From Marinicauda pacifica (GTDB lineage Bacteria > Pseudomonadota > Alphaproteobacteria > Caulobacterales > Maricaulaceae), in NCBI RefSeq assembly GCF_004793635.1, contig NZ_SRXV01000002.1, positions 124,001-188,000 on the forward strand: 64,000 nucleotides of DNA, read 5' to 3'. Position numbers and translations under genes: made by a program. Below, piece by piece: positions 36,824-45,386 of the stretch. Each line of letters opens with the position of its first letter. Position 1 is the first letter of the stretch. Below the pieces are notes generated by a model, which was not told where the DNA came from, made no database searches, and saw only the letters and a list, made by a program, of their open reading frames with translations.

Positions 36824-38323
36824 TCACCGGAACGGAGGTTCGTCGAAGCTGCGAAGCTTGCGCGAATGCAGCGCGGCGCTGCCTTCGCGCTTGAGGATTT
36901 CCACCGTCTCGATGCCGGCGCGCAGGTGTTCGGAAACCGAACGCTGGTAGAACAGGTTCGCCGCGCCTGGCAGTTTCAGCTCCCCGTGCAGCGGCTTGTC
37001 CGACACGCACAGCAGCGTCCCGTACGGGACGCGAAGGCGGAAACCGTTGGCGGCAATCGTGGCGCTCTCCATGTCCACGGCGATGGAGCGCGACTGGTTG
37101 ATGCGCTTGGCCACCTGGTGGTAGCGCAGCTCCCAGTTGCGGTCGTCATAGGTCACGACCGTCCCCGTCCGAAGGCGGCGCTTGAGCGCCTTGCCCTCGT
37201 CTCCGCTGACGCGCGCGACCGCATCGGCCAGGGCAATCTGGATCTCGGCGATCGGCGGAATGGGAATCTCGCGCGGCAGCACATCGTCCAGCACGTGATC
37301 GTAGCGCAGATAAGCGTGTGCCAGCACGTAATCGCCCAGCCGCTGGGAATGGCGCAGCCCGCCGCAATGGCCGATCATCAGCCAGCATTCAGAGCGCAGG
37401 ACTGCCAGGTGATCGGTCGCCGTCTTCGCGTTCGACGGCCCGACCCCGATATTGACCAGCGTGATGCCCCGCCCGTTCGGCGCGATCAGGTGATAGGACG
37501 GCATCTGAAAGCGCCGCCACGGCGCCTCGTCGATCACCTTGTGAGGATCTTTCGTATCCGCGTCGATGCGCACGAAACCGGCAGCCGAGAGCGCCGTGTA
37601 CTCGCTGTCCGGCGACTGGACCTGCTCGATCGCCCACTCCACGAAGGCATCCATGTAGCGGTGATAGTTCGTGAACAGCACGAATTGCTGCACATCCTCG
37701 TAGGGCGTGCCGGTATAGTGGCGCAGGCGCTGCAGCGAATAGTCCGTCCGGCGCGCATCGAACAGCGAAAGCGGACGCACACCGGGATCGGCGTGCACGC
37801 GCTCCCCGTTCGGCAGCGCATCGTCGATGCGCGACAAGTCGGCGTAGGGAAAGTGGCGCACCAGCTCGGCCGGGCGGGCTTCGGTCAGCGACAATTCCTC
37901 CGCCCCGTCCAGCACATAGGCGAAGGGAATTTCCTGAAGCGAGAGACCGGTCTCGACCTTCACCTCGTATTCCGACTGCAGCAGCTCGATCTGCTCGATC
38001 AGATAGGCGCGAAACAAGGCCGGATGAGTGATCGACTGGGCGTAGATGCCGCTTTCGGAGAATTTGCCGTAAGCCCGGCTGATCGGTGGCACCGGCCCTT
38101 CGGGCAGGTAGGTGATACGCAGCTCGGGATAGGCAAACGCGCCGGCGCGCCGGTCCGCCTCGGAAGGCGGCGGACCACCATCCAGGTAGATCTTCAGCTC
38201 CTCCCGAAGCGCCGCGACAGCCTCATCGTAAAGCTCGCAGAGCCGGTCCACCGCGGCGTCTGCGCTCGCGGCAATCTGGAAGCTGTGTTCGATCTCTTCT
38301 GCGGCGACGAGGCTGGGTTGCAT
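36824..38323 (-). CDS. amn: AMP nucleosidase
   Basis: Hydrolyses AMP to adenine and ribose 5-phosphate, balancing adenylate pools. The 499-residue length is standard. The N-terminal regulatory domain (about 1-180) contains ELRITYLPEGPVPPISRAYGKFSESGIYAQSITHPALFR. The C-terminal phosphorylase-like domain has VNIGVGPSNAKTATDHLAVLRSECWLMIGHCGGLRHSQRLGDYVLAHAYLR, then DDRNWELRYHQVAKRINQSRSIAVDMESATIAANGFR. The gene starts 7 bases after a small conserved-looking ORF and precedes a phosphatase gene. Confidence 0.95.
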   Translation of the reverse strand: MQPSLVAAEEIEHSFQIAASADAAVDRLCELYDEAVAALREELKIYLDGGPPPSEADRRAGAFAYPELRITYLPEGPVPPISRAYGKFSESGIYAQSITHPALFRAYLIEQIELLQSEYEVKVETGLSLQEIPFAYVLDGAEELSLTEARPAELVRHFPYADLSRIDDALPNGERVHADPGVRPLSLFDARRTDYSLQRLRHYTGTPYEDVQQFVLFTNYHRYMDAFVEWAIEQVQSPDSEYTALSAAGFVRIDADTKDPHKVIDEAPWRRFQMPSYHLIAPNGRGITLVNIGVGPSNAKTATDHLAVLRSECWLMIGHCGGLRHSQRLGDYVLAHAYLRYDHVLDDVLPREIPIPPIAEIQIALADAVARVSGDEGKALKRRLRTGTVVTYDDRNWELRYHQVAKRINQSRSIAVDMESATIAANGFRLRVPYGTLLCVSDKPLHGELKLPGAANLFYQRSVSEHLRAGIETVEILKREGSAALHSRKLRSFDEPPFR

Positions 38324-38330
38324 GCGCGAT

Positions 38331-38546
38331 CTAGTCTTCGCGCTTGACGAAGGTCACGGCGAAAAGCGGCGCGCCGTCGAACGCAGTGTCGATCTTCCCG
38401 TCCTCGTCGATCATGTTGAACACGGTCGACTCGATGCGTCCGTCGGTGCGGTAGCCCTTCTCGGCCATGCGTCCGCGGTGGAATTCCAGCGCGGCGGCCG
38501 AGAAGGTCTTCGCCAGGAAAGTGATGCGGTGGGGTTGGTCGGCCAT
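38331..38546 (-). CDS. small protein of unknown function upstream of amn
   Basis: A 71-residue cytosolic protein, MADQPHRITFLAK at the start and PLFAVTFVKRED at the end, with a likely alpha/beta fold. An AGGAGT ribosome site lies 6-11 bases upstream of the ATG. It is separated from amn by 7 bases, so it is almost certainly co-transcribed. No motif suggests a function; its position hints at nucleotide metabolism only loosely. Confidence 0.7.
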   Translation of the reverse strand: MADQPHRITFLAKTFSAAALEFHRGRMAEKGYRTDGRIESTVFNMIDEDGKIDTAFDGAPLFAVTFVKRED

Positions 38547-38631
38547 GTCGGCACTCCTTGTCGCGAACTAACGGGTTACCCCTTCGATACAGGGTTCGCC
38601 CCCACCTTCCAAGCGCTTCTCTGGACTTGGC

Positions 38632-39927
38632 TCAGGGGGCGGGGCAACGCCCGCCGGTGAGACGTTCGACCGTTGCCGGATCGGCCTCGGTCTCGGCCGG
38701 CTCGATGCCCAGCCCGCACGCGATGACCGCATGAACGTTCACATTCTCGAACGCCGGCACGGTGACCCCGTTCTCGAACATGGGTCCGGCAGCCACGAAG
38801 GTCGCGGCCATGTCGGGGTGGTGGTTGTCGTAGCCGTGAACCCCGGGATAGGGCGGATAGCCGCGCGACCACAGGCTCGGCGCCGTGAGCGACCAGCCTG
38901 TGTCGGCGAGCACGAACAGGTCGGGACCGCGCGTCTCGTGATTGAAGTGATAATCCTCGGGCGTCTCGCCCCGGCGCCACACGCGCATGTGCTCGTGCGC
39001 GCCATCTAGAGCCGCATACGCCGCGTCGATCGCATCCGGCTCGCCGTACACCATGGCAAAGGGCCGGTGTCCGGCTCCGCCGCGCCCTTCCATCTCCGGC
39101 ACGAAGACCGTGTCGAAATCGATGATCGTATCGAGCGCGATGGCGTTATCCGGGTCGATCTCGGTCATGCCATGGTCGGACACCACAATGATGTTCGTGC
39201 GCTCCAGCAGGCCGCGCGCCTCAAGGCCGGCGACCAGCGCGCCCACCCGGGCATCGACATCGGCGACCGCCTCTGCGACCAGCGGATGCTCCGGTCCTTC
39301 CCGGTGGGCGACTGTGTCGACCCGGTCGAAATACACCGCCGCAAAGCGCGGTTGCTCGCTGGCCGGCCGGTCGAACCAGGACAGGACGGTCTCGACCCGC
39401 TCGTCATAGGGCTTCTCGTGCTCGTAGACAGACCAGTCACTCGCGTGCTGGCCGTCGATTTGAGTTTCCGACCCGACCCAGAACATGACGCCCGAGCGGA
39501 CACCCTGGCGCTCTGCGGTAATCCAGATCGGCTCGCCGCCCCACCAGCGCTCCTCCTGCGTCGAGACTCCGTTCTCGAACACCGTGTCGAACTCCCGGTC
39601 ATAGGGCGCGTTCGTGACCAGGCCGTGGCTCTCCGGATAGAGGCCGGTCGCCAGCGAATAGAAATTGACAAAAGTCACGGACGGCATCACCGGGATCATC
39701 GCCTCGGCGCGTACACCGCGGGCGGCCAGCGCCTGAAGGTTGGGTGCGTCGTACAGGTCGATGAAATCGGCGCGCAGCCCGTCCAGCCCGATCATCAGGA
39801 CGATTTCGCCCTCGTCGGCCTGAGCCATGCGAGGGGCCTCACCGCCCTGGCTTGCGCACGCCGACAGCGCCAGAGCCCCCAGGCCGAACGCGCCGAGGCC
39901 CAGCGTGTGAAACCGTGCAGTCATCAT
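38632..39927 (-). CDS. secreted nucleotide pyrophosphatase/phosphodiesterase (ENPP-like) lipoprotein
   Basis: A 431-residue alkaline-phosphatase-superfamily phosphodiesterase. The signal peptide carries a lipobox (ALSAC), so it is anchored in the envelope. The metal and nucleophile sequence is LMIGLDGLRADFID plus MPSVTFVNFYSLATGLYPESHG with the active-site Thr. Further metal ligands are in VYFDRVDTVAHREGPEH and VVSDHGMTEI, and late in GVHGYDNHHPDM. Likely substrates are nucleotide or lipid-type phosphodiesters. The start is the ATG pair at 39927/39924, with GAGGGAG just ahead; the long upstream frame is discarded. Confidence 0.9.
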   Translation of the reverse strand: MMTARFHTLGLGAFGLGALALSACASQGGEAPRMAQADEGEIVLMIGLDGLRADFIDLYDAPNLQALAARGVRAEAMIPVMPSVTFVNFYSLATGLYPESHGLVTNAPYDREFDTVFENGVSTQEERWWGGEPIWITAERQGVRSGVMFWVGSETQIDGQHASDWSVYEHEKPYDERVETVLSWFDRPASEQPRFAAVYFDRVDTVAHREGPEHPLVAEAVADVDARVGALVAGLEARGLLERTNIIVVSDHGMTEIDPDNAIALDTIIDFDTVFVPEMEGRGGAGHRPFAMVYGEPDAIDAAYAALDGAHEHMRVWRRGETPEDYHFNHETRGPDLFVLADTGWSLTAPSLWSRGYPPYPGVHGYDNHHPDMAATFVAAGPMFENGVTVPAFENVNVHAVIACGLGIEPAETEADPATVERLTGGRCPAP

Positions 39928-40067
39928 AATCTCCCTCATACCCTGGTGTGGTTTGGCCACCGCATAGGCGGCCCTTATGACGCCCGCGTGACACTGCTTG
40001 CGCTTTTCGCAGCGCAACAAACAGGCTATCGCTCTCGAGTTTGCTTTGCCCGTCAAGAGGATCGGCC

Positions 40068-42647
40068 ATGTCCGGCGCACTGTCCCAGCCCTTTATCGTG
40101 ATGAAATTCGGCGGCACCTCCGTTGCCCGCCCCGAAAACTGGGACGTGATTGCGCGCCTGGCGCGACGTCATCTCGAAAGCGGCAAACGGGTGCTGATCG
40201 TGCATTCGGCGCTTTCCGGCGTCTCCAATGCGCTCGAAGCCCTGCCCGCAGCTGCGATGGACGGCCGGGCCGAGGCCGCGGTGGCCGAGATCGAGGCGCG
40301 CCACCGCGAGTTCGCCGGGCAGGCCGGCCTCTCCATCCCGCCCGCGCTTGAGCTGTTGTTCGAGCGTATCGCCACACTCGCGGCCGGCATTGCCCTGGTC
40401 GGCGAGGCGAGTGCGCGCGTGCGCGCCGAGCTCATGGCGCACGGGGAACTCATGGCGTCGGCACTGGGGCTCGCGGCCCTCGCCCGGGCCGGGCTCGAAC
40501 CCACTGCGCTGGACGCACGCGACGCGATTGCGGCCCGCAATAACGGCGAGGATGCCCGCGCCTACCTCGACAATACGTCGGACGCCGACCCCGATGCGGA
40601 GCTACAGGCGCGTCTGAACAGTGAGACACTGGTCCTGACCCAGGGTTTCATCGCGCGTAATGCGCGTGGCGACACCGTCGTGCTCGGCCGGGGCGGCTCG
40701 GACACCTCGGCGGCCTATTTCGCGGCCAAGCTGCAGGCCGAGAAGCTGGAAATCTGGACCGACGTGCCCGGCCTGTTCAGCGCCGATCCGCGTCTGACCT
40801 CCGGGGCCCGCCTTCTCAAGGCGCTGAGCTACGAGGAGGCCCAGGAAATCGCCACCATGGGCGGCAAGGTCATCCATCCGCGCTGCATCGGCCCGGCACG
40901 CCGTGCGAATATCCCGGTAGAGGTGCGCGACACGTTTCGTCCGGACCTGCCCGGCACGCGGATTTCCGGCGCACCCGGCGACGACCGGCCCAGCCTGAAG
41001 GCGGTCTCGGTCAAATCGGACATCAGGCTGGTGGTCATGGAAGGCGCGGGCATGTGGCGCCAGGCCGGCTTCCTGGCCGACGTCTTCACCGTGTTCAAGA
41101 CGTGCGGCGTCTCTGTCGACCTGGTCTCGACTTCGGAAACCAACGTGACGGTGAGCCTCGACCCCGATCCGGGGCTCGACACCAACCGGCTCGACCATCT
41201 CAAGCGCGAGCTCGAACCGCTCTGCCGGGTGCGCATCATCGAGAACGCGGCCGCGGTCTCCATGGTCGGCTACGGCATAAGGCGGATCCTGCACCAGCTT
41301 GCCCCGGCGCTCGAAGCCTTCCAGGACAAGCCGATCCTGCTCGTCAGCCAGGCGGCCAACGATCTGAACTTCACCGTCGTTGTGGATGGACCCGAGGGCA
41401 AGGCGCTCGCCGCGCGCCTGCATGAAAGCCTGATCGGGAGTGTTTCGCAAAGCCGGGTCTTCGGGCCGAGCTGGGCGGAGATCACCGGCCCGGCCGAGGC
41501 GAAGGACCGGCGCGACCCGCCCTGGTGGCAGGCGCGGCGCGACGCGCTGCTCGACCTCGCGCCCGGCACGGGCGGGCTTTATGTCTACGACCGCGCCACC
41601 GTGGCGTCGAAGGCCGCTGCGGTTGCAGGTCTCGGATCGGTCTCGCGCGCCTTCTATGCGATGAAGGCGAACAATCATCCCGCGCTGCTGAATACGATCC
41701 ACGGAGCCGGGCTGGGCCTGGAATGCGTCTCGATGGGCGAAGTGGCCCATGCGCGCAAGCACGTGAACGCTCTGAAACCGGACGAAATCCTGTTCACGCC
41801 CAACTTCGCCCCGCGCGAAGAGTATGAGGCCGCCCTCAGGCTCGGCGTCAATCTGACGATTGACGGGCTGCATCCGCTGACCCAGTGGCCGGAGATGTTC
41901 AAGGGGGCGGATCTGATCCTGCGCGTCAATCCCGACCGCCCCAAGGGCCATCACGAGCACGTCAAGACGGCCGGTCCCAAAGCCAAGTTCGGCATTGCGC
42001 TCGACATGTTGCCGGCGGCACGCGCGGCGGCTGAAGCAGCCGGCGCGCGTATCGTCGGGCTGCACGCCCATGCCGGGTCCGGCGTGGCTGAGGCCGAGCA
42101 CTGGCGTGAGATCGGCACTATTCTGGCCCAGGCGGCCGAGCGCTTTAACCATGTTCGCCTGCTCAATGTCGGCGGCGGGCTGGGCGTGCCGGAGATGCCG
42201 GACGCCCCCGTGCTCGACCTCGCCAAGGTGGAGCGCAATCTGCAGACCCTGAAGAAGGCGGCGCCCGGCTTCGACCTGTGGATGGAGCCCGGCCGCTATC
42301 TGGTTGCCGAGTCAGGCGTGCTTCTGACCCGGGTCACCCAGATCAAGCATACGATGTCGACCCGCTTCATCGGTGTTTCGACCGGCATGAATTCGCTGAT
42401 CCGCCCGGCGCTCTATGGCGCGCGCCACGAAATCGTGAACCTGACCCGCTTCGGCGACGCCCCGGCGGGAATGGCCTCGATCGTGGGGCCGGTCTGCGAG
42501 AGCGCCGATCTTCTGGGCGCCGACCGCCTGATGCCCGAGACCGAAGAGGACGATGTCATCCTGATCGCCACCGCCGGCGCCTACGGTCAGGTCATGGGGT
42601 CGCGCTACAATCTGCGCGAGCCGGCGGGTGAATACGTGCTGGACTAG
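40068..42647 (+). CDS. bifunctional aspartate kinase / diaminopimelate decarboxylase (LysC-LysA fusion)
   Basis: One 859-residue polypeptide holds the first and last enzymes of the diaminopimelate-lysine pathway. Residues about 8-460 are a monofunctional-type aspartokinase: FIVMKFGGTSVA at the ATP site, TQGFIARNARGDTVVLGRGGSDTSAAYFA, KVIHPRC, and two ACT-like domains for lysine/threonine feedback near 310-460. After a linker (about 465-485), residues 486-859 are a fold-III PLP decarboxylase. This has YAMKANNHP (PLP lysine K533), HAHAGSGV, NVGGGLGVPE, MEPGRYLVAESG and GPVCESADLLG with the catalytic Cys. The start at 40068 matches the aspartokinase N-terminus. The same fusion is known from Xanthomonadaceae. 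Confidence 0.94.
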   Translation: MSGALSQPFIVMKFGGTSVARPENWDVIARLARRHLESGKRVLIVHSALSGVSNALEALPAAAMDGRAEAAVAEIEARHREFAGQAGLSIPPALELLFERIATLAAGIALVGEASARVRAELMAHGELMASALGLAALARAGLEPTALDARDAIAARNNGEDARAYLDNTSDADPDAELQARLNSETLVLTQGFIARNARGDTVVLGRGGSDTSAAYFAAKLQAEKLEIWTDVPGLFSADPRLTSGARLLKALSYEEAQEIATMGGKVIHPRCIGPARRANIPVEVRDTFRPDLPGTRISGAPGDDRPSLKAVSVKSDIRLVVMEGAGMWRQAGFLADVFTVFKTCGVSVDLVSTSETNVTVSLDPDPGLDTNRLDHLKRELEPLCRVRIIENAAAVSMVGYGIRRILHQLAPALEAFQDKPILLVSQAANDLNFTVVVDGPEGKALAARLHESLIGSVSQSRVFGPSWAEITGPAEAKDRRDPPWWQARRDALLDLAPGTGGLYVYDRATVASKAAAVAGLGSVSRAFYAMKANNHPALLNTIHGAGLGLECVSMGEVAHARKHVNALKPDEILFTPNFAPREEYEAALRLGVNLTIDGLHPLTQWPEMFKGADLILRVNPDRPKGHHEHVKTAGPKAKFGIALDMLPAARAAAEAAGARIVGLHAHAGSGVAEAEHWREIGTILAQAAERFNHVRLLNVGGGLGVPEMPDAPVLDLAKVERNLQTLKKAAPGFDLWMEPGRYLVAESGVLLTRVTQIKHTMSTRFIGVSTGMNSLIRPALYGARHEIVNLTRFGDAPAGMASIVGPVCESADLLGADRLMPETEEDDVILIATAGAYGQVMGSRYNLREPAGEYVLD

Positions 42648-42682
42648 AGACCGGGCCAGACCCGGCCATGACGGCCCGGCGC

Positions 42683-43327
42683 CTACCCCAGCAGGGCGAT
42701 ATTAAGCAGACCGGAGCCCTTCAGCCCGTTGATGACGAACTCCACGGCGAGGGCGGCCAGGATGATGCCCATGATCCGGATGGAGACGGTGCGCGCGCTT
42801 TGACTGATGACCCGGTCGATCAGCGGAGCGATCATCAGCGCGGCGAAGAGCAGTCCCACAATGAGGGTAATCACCCCTGCGAACAGGCCTGCCCGCACGG
42901 GGCTGTCCACCTGCTCGGAGAAGATGATCAGCGTGGCGATAGCGCCCGGGCCGACCGTCATCGGGATGGTGAACGGATAGATGCCCGGATTGTCCACGCG
43001 CTCCATCTGTCCGCGCTCGCGCTCGGTGCCGGCATTGGAAGTGTGGCGCGCCCCCGAAATCATCGTCAACGCGATCTGGAACAGCAGGATGCCGCCCGCA
43101 ATGCGGAAGCTGTCGATCCCGATCCCGAACAGACCGAGGATCTGACGCCCGAGAAGCGCGACGGCAAAGCAGGCGATGAAGGTCGCGATCGTCGCCGTGA
43201 CCGCCGTGGCCCGCCGGCTGGCCTCGGTCTCGCCCTCGGTCAGGGACAGAAACACCGGCATCGCCGCGAGCGGGTTCAGCATCGCGAACATCGCGGCCAG
43301 AAACCGGGTGAAGAATTCGATATCCAT
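42683..43327 (-). CDS. MarC-family integral membrane protein
   Basis: A 214-residue MarC/UPF0056 membrane protein with six predicted helices. Typical segments are FLAAMFAMLNPLAAMPVFLSLTEG at the N-terminus, the matching inverted-repeat half NPGIYPFTIPMTVGPGAIATLIIF and a C-terminal IMGIILAALAVEFVINGLKG. The ATG at 43327 begins MDIEFFTRFL; the frame upstream to 43522 is antisense-like and overlaps the nrdB terminator. The family function is unsettled despite its name. It converges on the lysC-lysA gene with a 35-base gap. Confidence 0.92.
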   Translation of the reverse strand: MDIEFFTRFLAAMFAMLNPLAAMPVFLSLTEGETEASRRATAVTATIATFIACFAVALLGRQILGLFGIGIDSFRIAGGILLFQIALTMISGARHTSNAGTERERGQMERVDNPGIYPFTIPMTVGPGAIATLIIFSEQVDSPVRAGLFAGVITLIVGLLFAALMIAPLIDRVISQSARTVSIRIMGIILAALAVEFVINGLKGSGLLNIALLG

Positions 43328-43361
43328 CGCGAGGCCGTCCGTCTGCAAACACGAGTAGAGC

Positions 43362-43403
43362 CGCAAAACAAAGCGGCGAACCCGCGCCTTACGGGTTCGC
43401 CGC
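43362..43403 (-). terminator. intrinsic terminator after nrdB
   Basis: A perfect 12-bp stem, GCGGCGAACCCG and CGGGTTCGCCGC around a 7-base loop (43373-43403), followed in minus-strand sense by TTTGTTTTG. It lies 65 bases past the nrdB stop and ahead of the marC-like gene. Confidence 0.88.
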
Positions 43404-43467
43404 ATCCTGCGCAAGCTTTGCAGCACGCGCGTTTGTGCATACTCGACCTGTGCGTTTGGCGCAGGCC

Positions 43468-44502
43468 CTATTCGGCCGGTTCGGCCGCCTTCTTCGTGCG
43501 CCAGACGTCGAACGTGTTCCACACGCCCTCGTCGCCGTGCCAGTCGCCCTTGGTCGCGCCCTTGGAGTATTCGGTGGCGCGCGCTTCGAAGAAGTTGGCG
43601 TGCTCGACCCCGTTCAGGATTTCGCTCAGCCAGGGCAACGGGTGTTCGGAAATGCCGTAGATCGGATCGAGCTTAAGCTGCGTCATCCGCCAGTCGGCGA
43701 TGTAGCGGATATAGGACTTGATATCGTCCGGCGTCATGCCCTCGACCGGACCCATCTCGAAGGCCAGATCGATGAACTTGTCTTCCAGCGCCACGACCGT
43801 CCGGCAGCATTCGGCGATCCGCTCCTTGACCTTCGCGGTCAACGCGCCGCTCTCCTCGGCGAAGGTGTGGAAGGTCTTGATCATGCCTTCGCAGTGCAGC
43901 GACTCGTCGCGGATCGACCAGGTCACGATCTGGCCCATGCCCTTCATCTTGTTGAAGCGCGGGAAGTTCATCAGCATCGCGAAGCTGGCGAAGAGCTGCA
44001 GGCCCTCGGTAAACGCGCCGAACACCGCCATCGAGGTCAGTAGATCCTCGTCATTGTCGACGCCGAACTGGCCGAGATAGTCGTGCTTGGCCGCCATCTC
44101 CTCGTACTCCATGAAGGCGGAGAACTCGGAGTCCGGCATGCCGATGGTTTCCAGCAGCAGCGCGTAGGCGGCGATGTGGATCGTCTCCATGTTGGAGAAG
44201 GCCGCGAGCATCATGCGCACTTCAACCGGTTTGAAGAGCGGCATGTAGTTTTCCATGTAGTTGGCGCCGACCTCGACGTCCGACTGGGTGAAGAATCGGA
44301 AGATCTGCGTCAGCAGATTGCGCTCCTGATCGTTCAGCTTGGTCGCCCAGTCCTTGCAGTCCTCGCCCAGAGGCACCTCTTCGGGCATCCAGTGGACCTG
44401 CTGCTGCTTCTTCCAGAATTCGTATGCCCACGGATAGCGGAACGGCTTGTAGGACAAGCTCGTGGTCAAGAGGCCGGGTTTGTCTATCTGTGGCGTGGTC
44501 AT
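43468..44502 (-). CDS. nrdB: class I ribonucleoside-diphosphate reductase, beta subunit
   Basis: Radical-generating small subunit of ribonucleotide reductase, 344 residues. The diiron ligands are recognisable: METIHIAAYALL (Glu and His, with the radical Tyr seven residues after the Glu, as in class Ia enzymes) and RDESLHCEGMIK (Glu-x-x-His). The C-terminal peptide, used to dock on the alpha subunit, is KKAAEPAE. No N-terminal ATP-cone is present. The gene is not next to nrdA, which lies 6.1 kb away on the same strand. Both promoters carry a NrdR-like box. Confidence 0.95.
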   Translation of the reverse strand: MTTPQIDKPGLLTTSLSYKPFRYPWAYEFWKKQQQVHWMPEEVPLGEDCKDWATKLNDQERNLLTQIFRFFTQSDVEVGANYMENYMPLFKPVEVRMMLAAFSNMETIHIAAYALLLETIGMPDSEFSAFMEYEEMAAKHDYLGQFGVDNDEDLLTSMAVFGAFTEGLQLFASFAMLMNFPRFNKMKGMGQIVTWSIRDESLHCEGMIKTFHTFAEESGALTAKVKERIAECCRTVVALEDKFIDLAFEMGPVEGMTPDDIKSYIRYIADWRMTQLKLDPIYGISEHPLPWLSEILNGVEHANFFEARATEYSKGATKGDWHGDEGVWNTFDVWRTKKAAEPAE

Positions 44503-44569
44503 GGCGATTAATTCCTGAACGGCTTGGTGCGTGCGGCCGGGAGATCGGCGATTCTTCGATGTCCGGCTA

Positions 44570-44585
44570 TCTCAATATATAGTGG
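44570..44585. promoter_or_regulatory. NrdR-box-like site upstream of nrdB
   Basis: The 10-base core CAATATATAG (44573-44582) matches the NrdR consensus core CWATATATWG exactly and is nearly symmetrical. It lies about 70 bases upstream of the nrdB start. A weaker second half-match (CAAGGGGTGG on the minus strand) lies 31 bases further upstream, a spacing used by paired NrdR boxes. NrdR is the ATP/dATP-sensing repressor of ribonucleotide reductase genes. Confidence 0.7.
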
Positions 44586-44737
44586 TTAAGAGGTGCTGAA
44601 CGTCCACCCCTTGTGTCTGAGAATGACAAGTTTTCCACGGACACGATCAGTGCAACGCCATCATGAAGGCCGTGACCGGTCCGGCGCAAGGGGGCGGAAG
44701 CGCGCACGCCGCAGCCTCCGGCCCGCTGCTCACGCCC

Positions 44738-44762
44738 GGAACTCATTGCGCGGGACCCTGTT
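44738..44762 (+). promoter_or_regulatory. EcfG-type (general stress sigma) promoter of the response-regulator gene
   Basis: GGAAC (44738-44742), a 16-base spacer and TGTT (44759-44762) closely match the alphaproteobacterial EcfG promoter GGAAC-N16/17-CGTT. It ends 30 bases before the GTG start of the response regulator. This suggests control by the general stress response. Only the -10 element deviates, by one base. Confidence 0.55.
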
Positions 44763-44791
44763 GATAAGGGCAACCTGAAAAAGGAAACCGC

Positions 44792-45154
44792 GTGACCGAG
44801 AAACCTCACTCCATCCTGCTTGTCGAAGACAACGCCATCATCGCACTGGACATGTCCCAGATGCTGGCCAGCTTTGGCTGCGACACGCTGGGTCCGGCCG
44901 CCAACGTGGAAAATGCGCTGAGACTCATCGAGCAATCGCCACCCGATGCAGCGATGCTTGATATCAATCTGGGCACCGACCGCAGCTGGCCCATCGCCTA
45001 TGCGCTTCGCGAGCGCTCCATCCCGGTGATTCTCGCCAGCGGCTACGCGCATAGTGAAATCGAATCGGATTTCGCGGCCACCCCTCTCTTGCCCAAGCCG
45101 GTCATGAAAAGCGATCTGCGCCATGCCCTTGTCCGGGTCGGCATCCTGTCATGA
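44792..45154 (+). CDS. single-domain response regulator (CheY-like receiver)
   Basis: A 120-residue stand-alone receiver domain. The acidic pair is in VEDNAIIALD, the phospho-acceptor is D57 in DAAMLDINLG, a Ser in ILASGY takes the Thr/Ser position, and the conserved Lys is K102 in LPKPVMK. There is no output domain. The GTG start at 44792 has AAGGAAA about 8 bases upstream. No histidine kinase is in the window. An EcfG-like promoter precedes it, and small single-domain regulators are common in the alphaproteobacterial stress network; the link is inferred. Confidence 0.92.
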   Translation: MTEKPHSILLVEDNAIIALDMSQMLASFGCDTLGPAANVENALRLIEQSPPDAAMLDINLGTDRSWPIAYALRERSIPVILASGYAHSEIESDFAATPLLPKPVMKSDLRHALVRVGILS

Positions 45155-45184
45155 GCGGCACCTGGCCCCTTGCCGGAATTGGGC

Positions 45185-45213
45185 TTGCCATCACATAAAG
45201 ATATCCTTATACG
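45185..45213 (+). promoter_or_regulatory. sigma70-type promoter of the hom-metX-metB operon
   Basis: TTGCCA (45185-45190), a 17-base spacer and TATACG (45208-45213). Transcription from it would begin near 45220, at the first base of the SAM-II aptamer stem, which is good independent support for both calls. Confidence 0.7.
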
Positions 45214-45217
45214 TGAA

Positions 45218-45273
45218 GTCGCGCCGATTTGAGCTTCAGCTTGCGGGCGCGGAACAAATTCGGCTAAAGCGAA
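45218..45273 (+). promoter_or_regulatory. SAM-II riboswitch aptamer
   Basis: Binds S-adenosylmethionine and turns down expression of methionine genes. The sequence fits the SAM-II (metA motif) consensus. P1 is CGCGCC (45220-45225) paired with GGCGCG (45246-45251), a perfect 6-bp stem. Its loop starts with the conserved GATTTG and contains GCTTGCG. The 3' part has AACAAATTCGGCTAAAGCG, carrying the conserved AAA and GCUAAA elements of the pseudoknot. It lies 114 bases before the hom start. SAM-II riboswitches are known upstream of metA/metX/metC-type genes in alphaproteobacteria. Confidence 0.87.
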
Positions 45274-45386
45274 GCGACGAGAACCAAAAAAGGGCATTCG
45301 GCTCACGCCATCCCGTTTAGTTTCCGTCTCTTCCCACCGTCCGCTGAATAGGTTTTCCGCGTCTGAACCGACACCGGAGACCGATC

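Noticed and set aside
39928..40067. Lysine riboswitch or attenuator ahead of the lysC-lysA fusion
   Set aside because: Only 140 bases, no recognisable aptamer elements or terminator stem.
42651..42679. CCGGGCC/GGCCCGG hairpin between lysC-lysA and marC-like genes as terminator
   Set aside because: No T-run follows on either strand; it may act in other ways but is not called.
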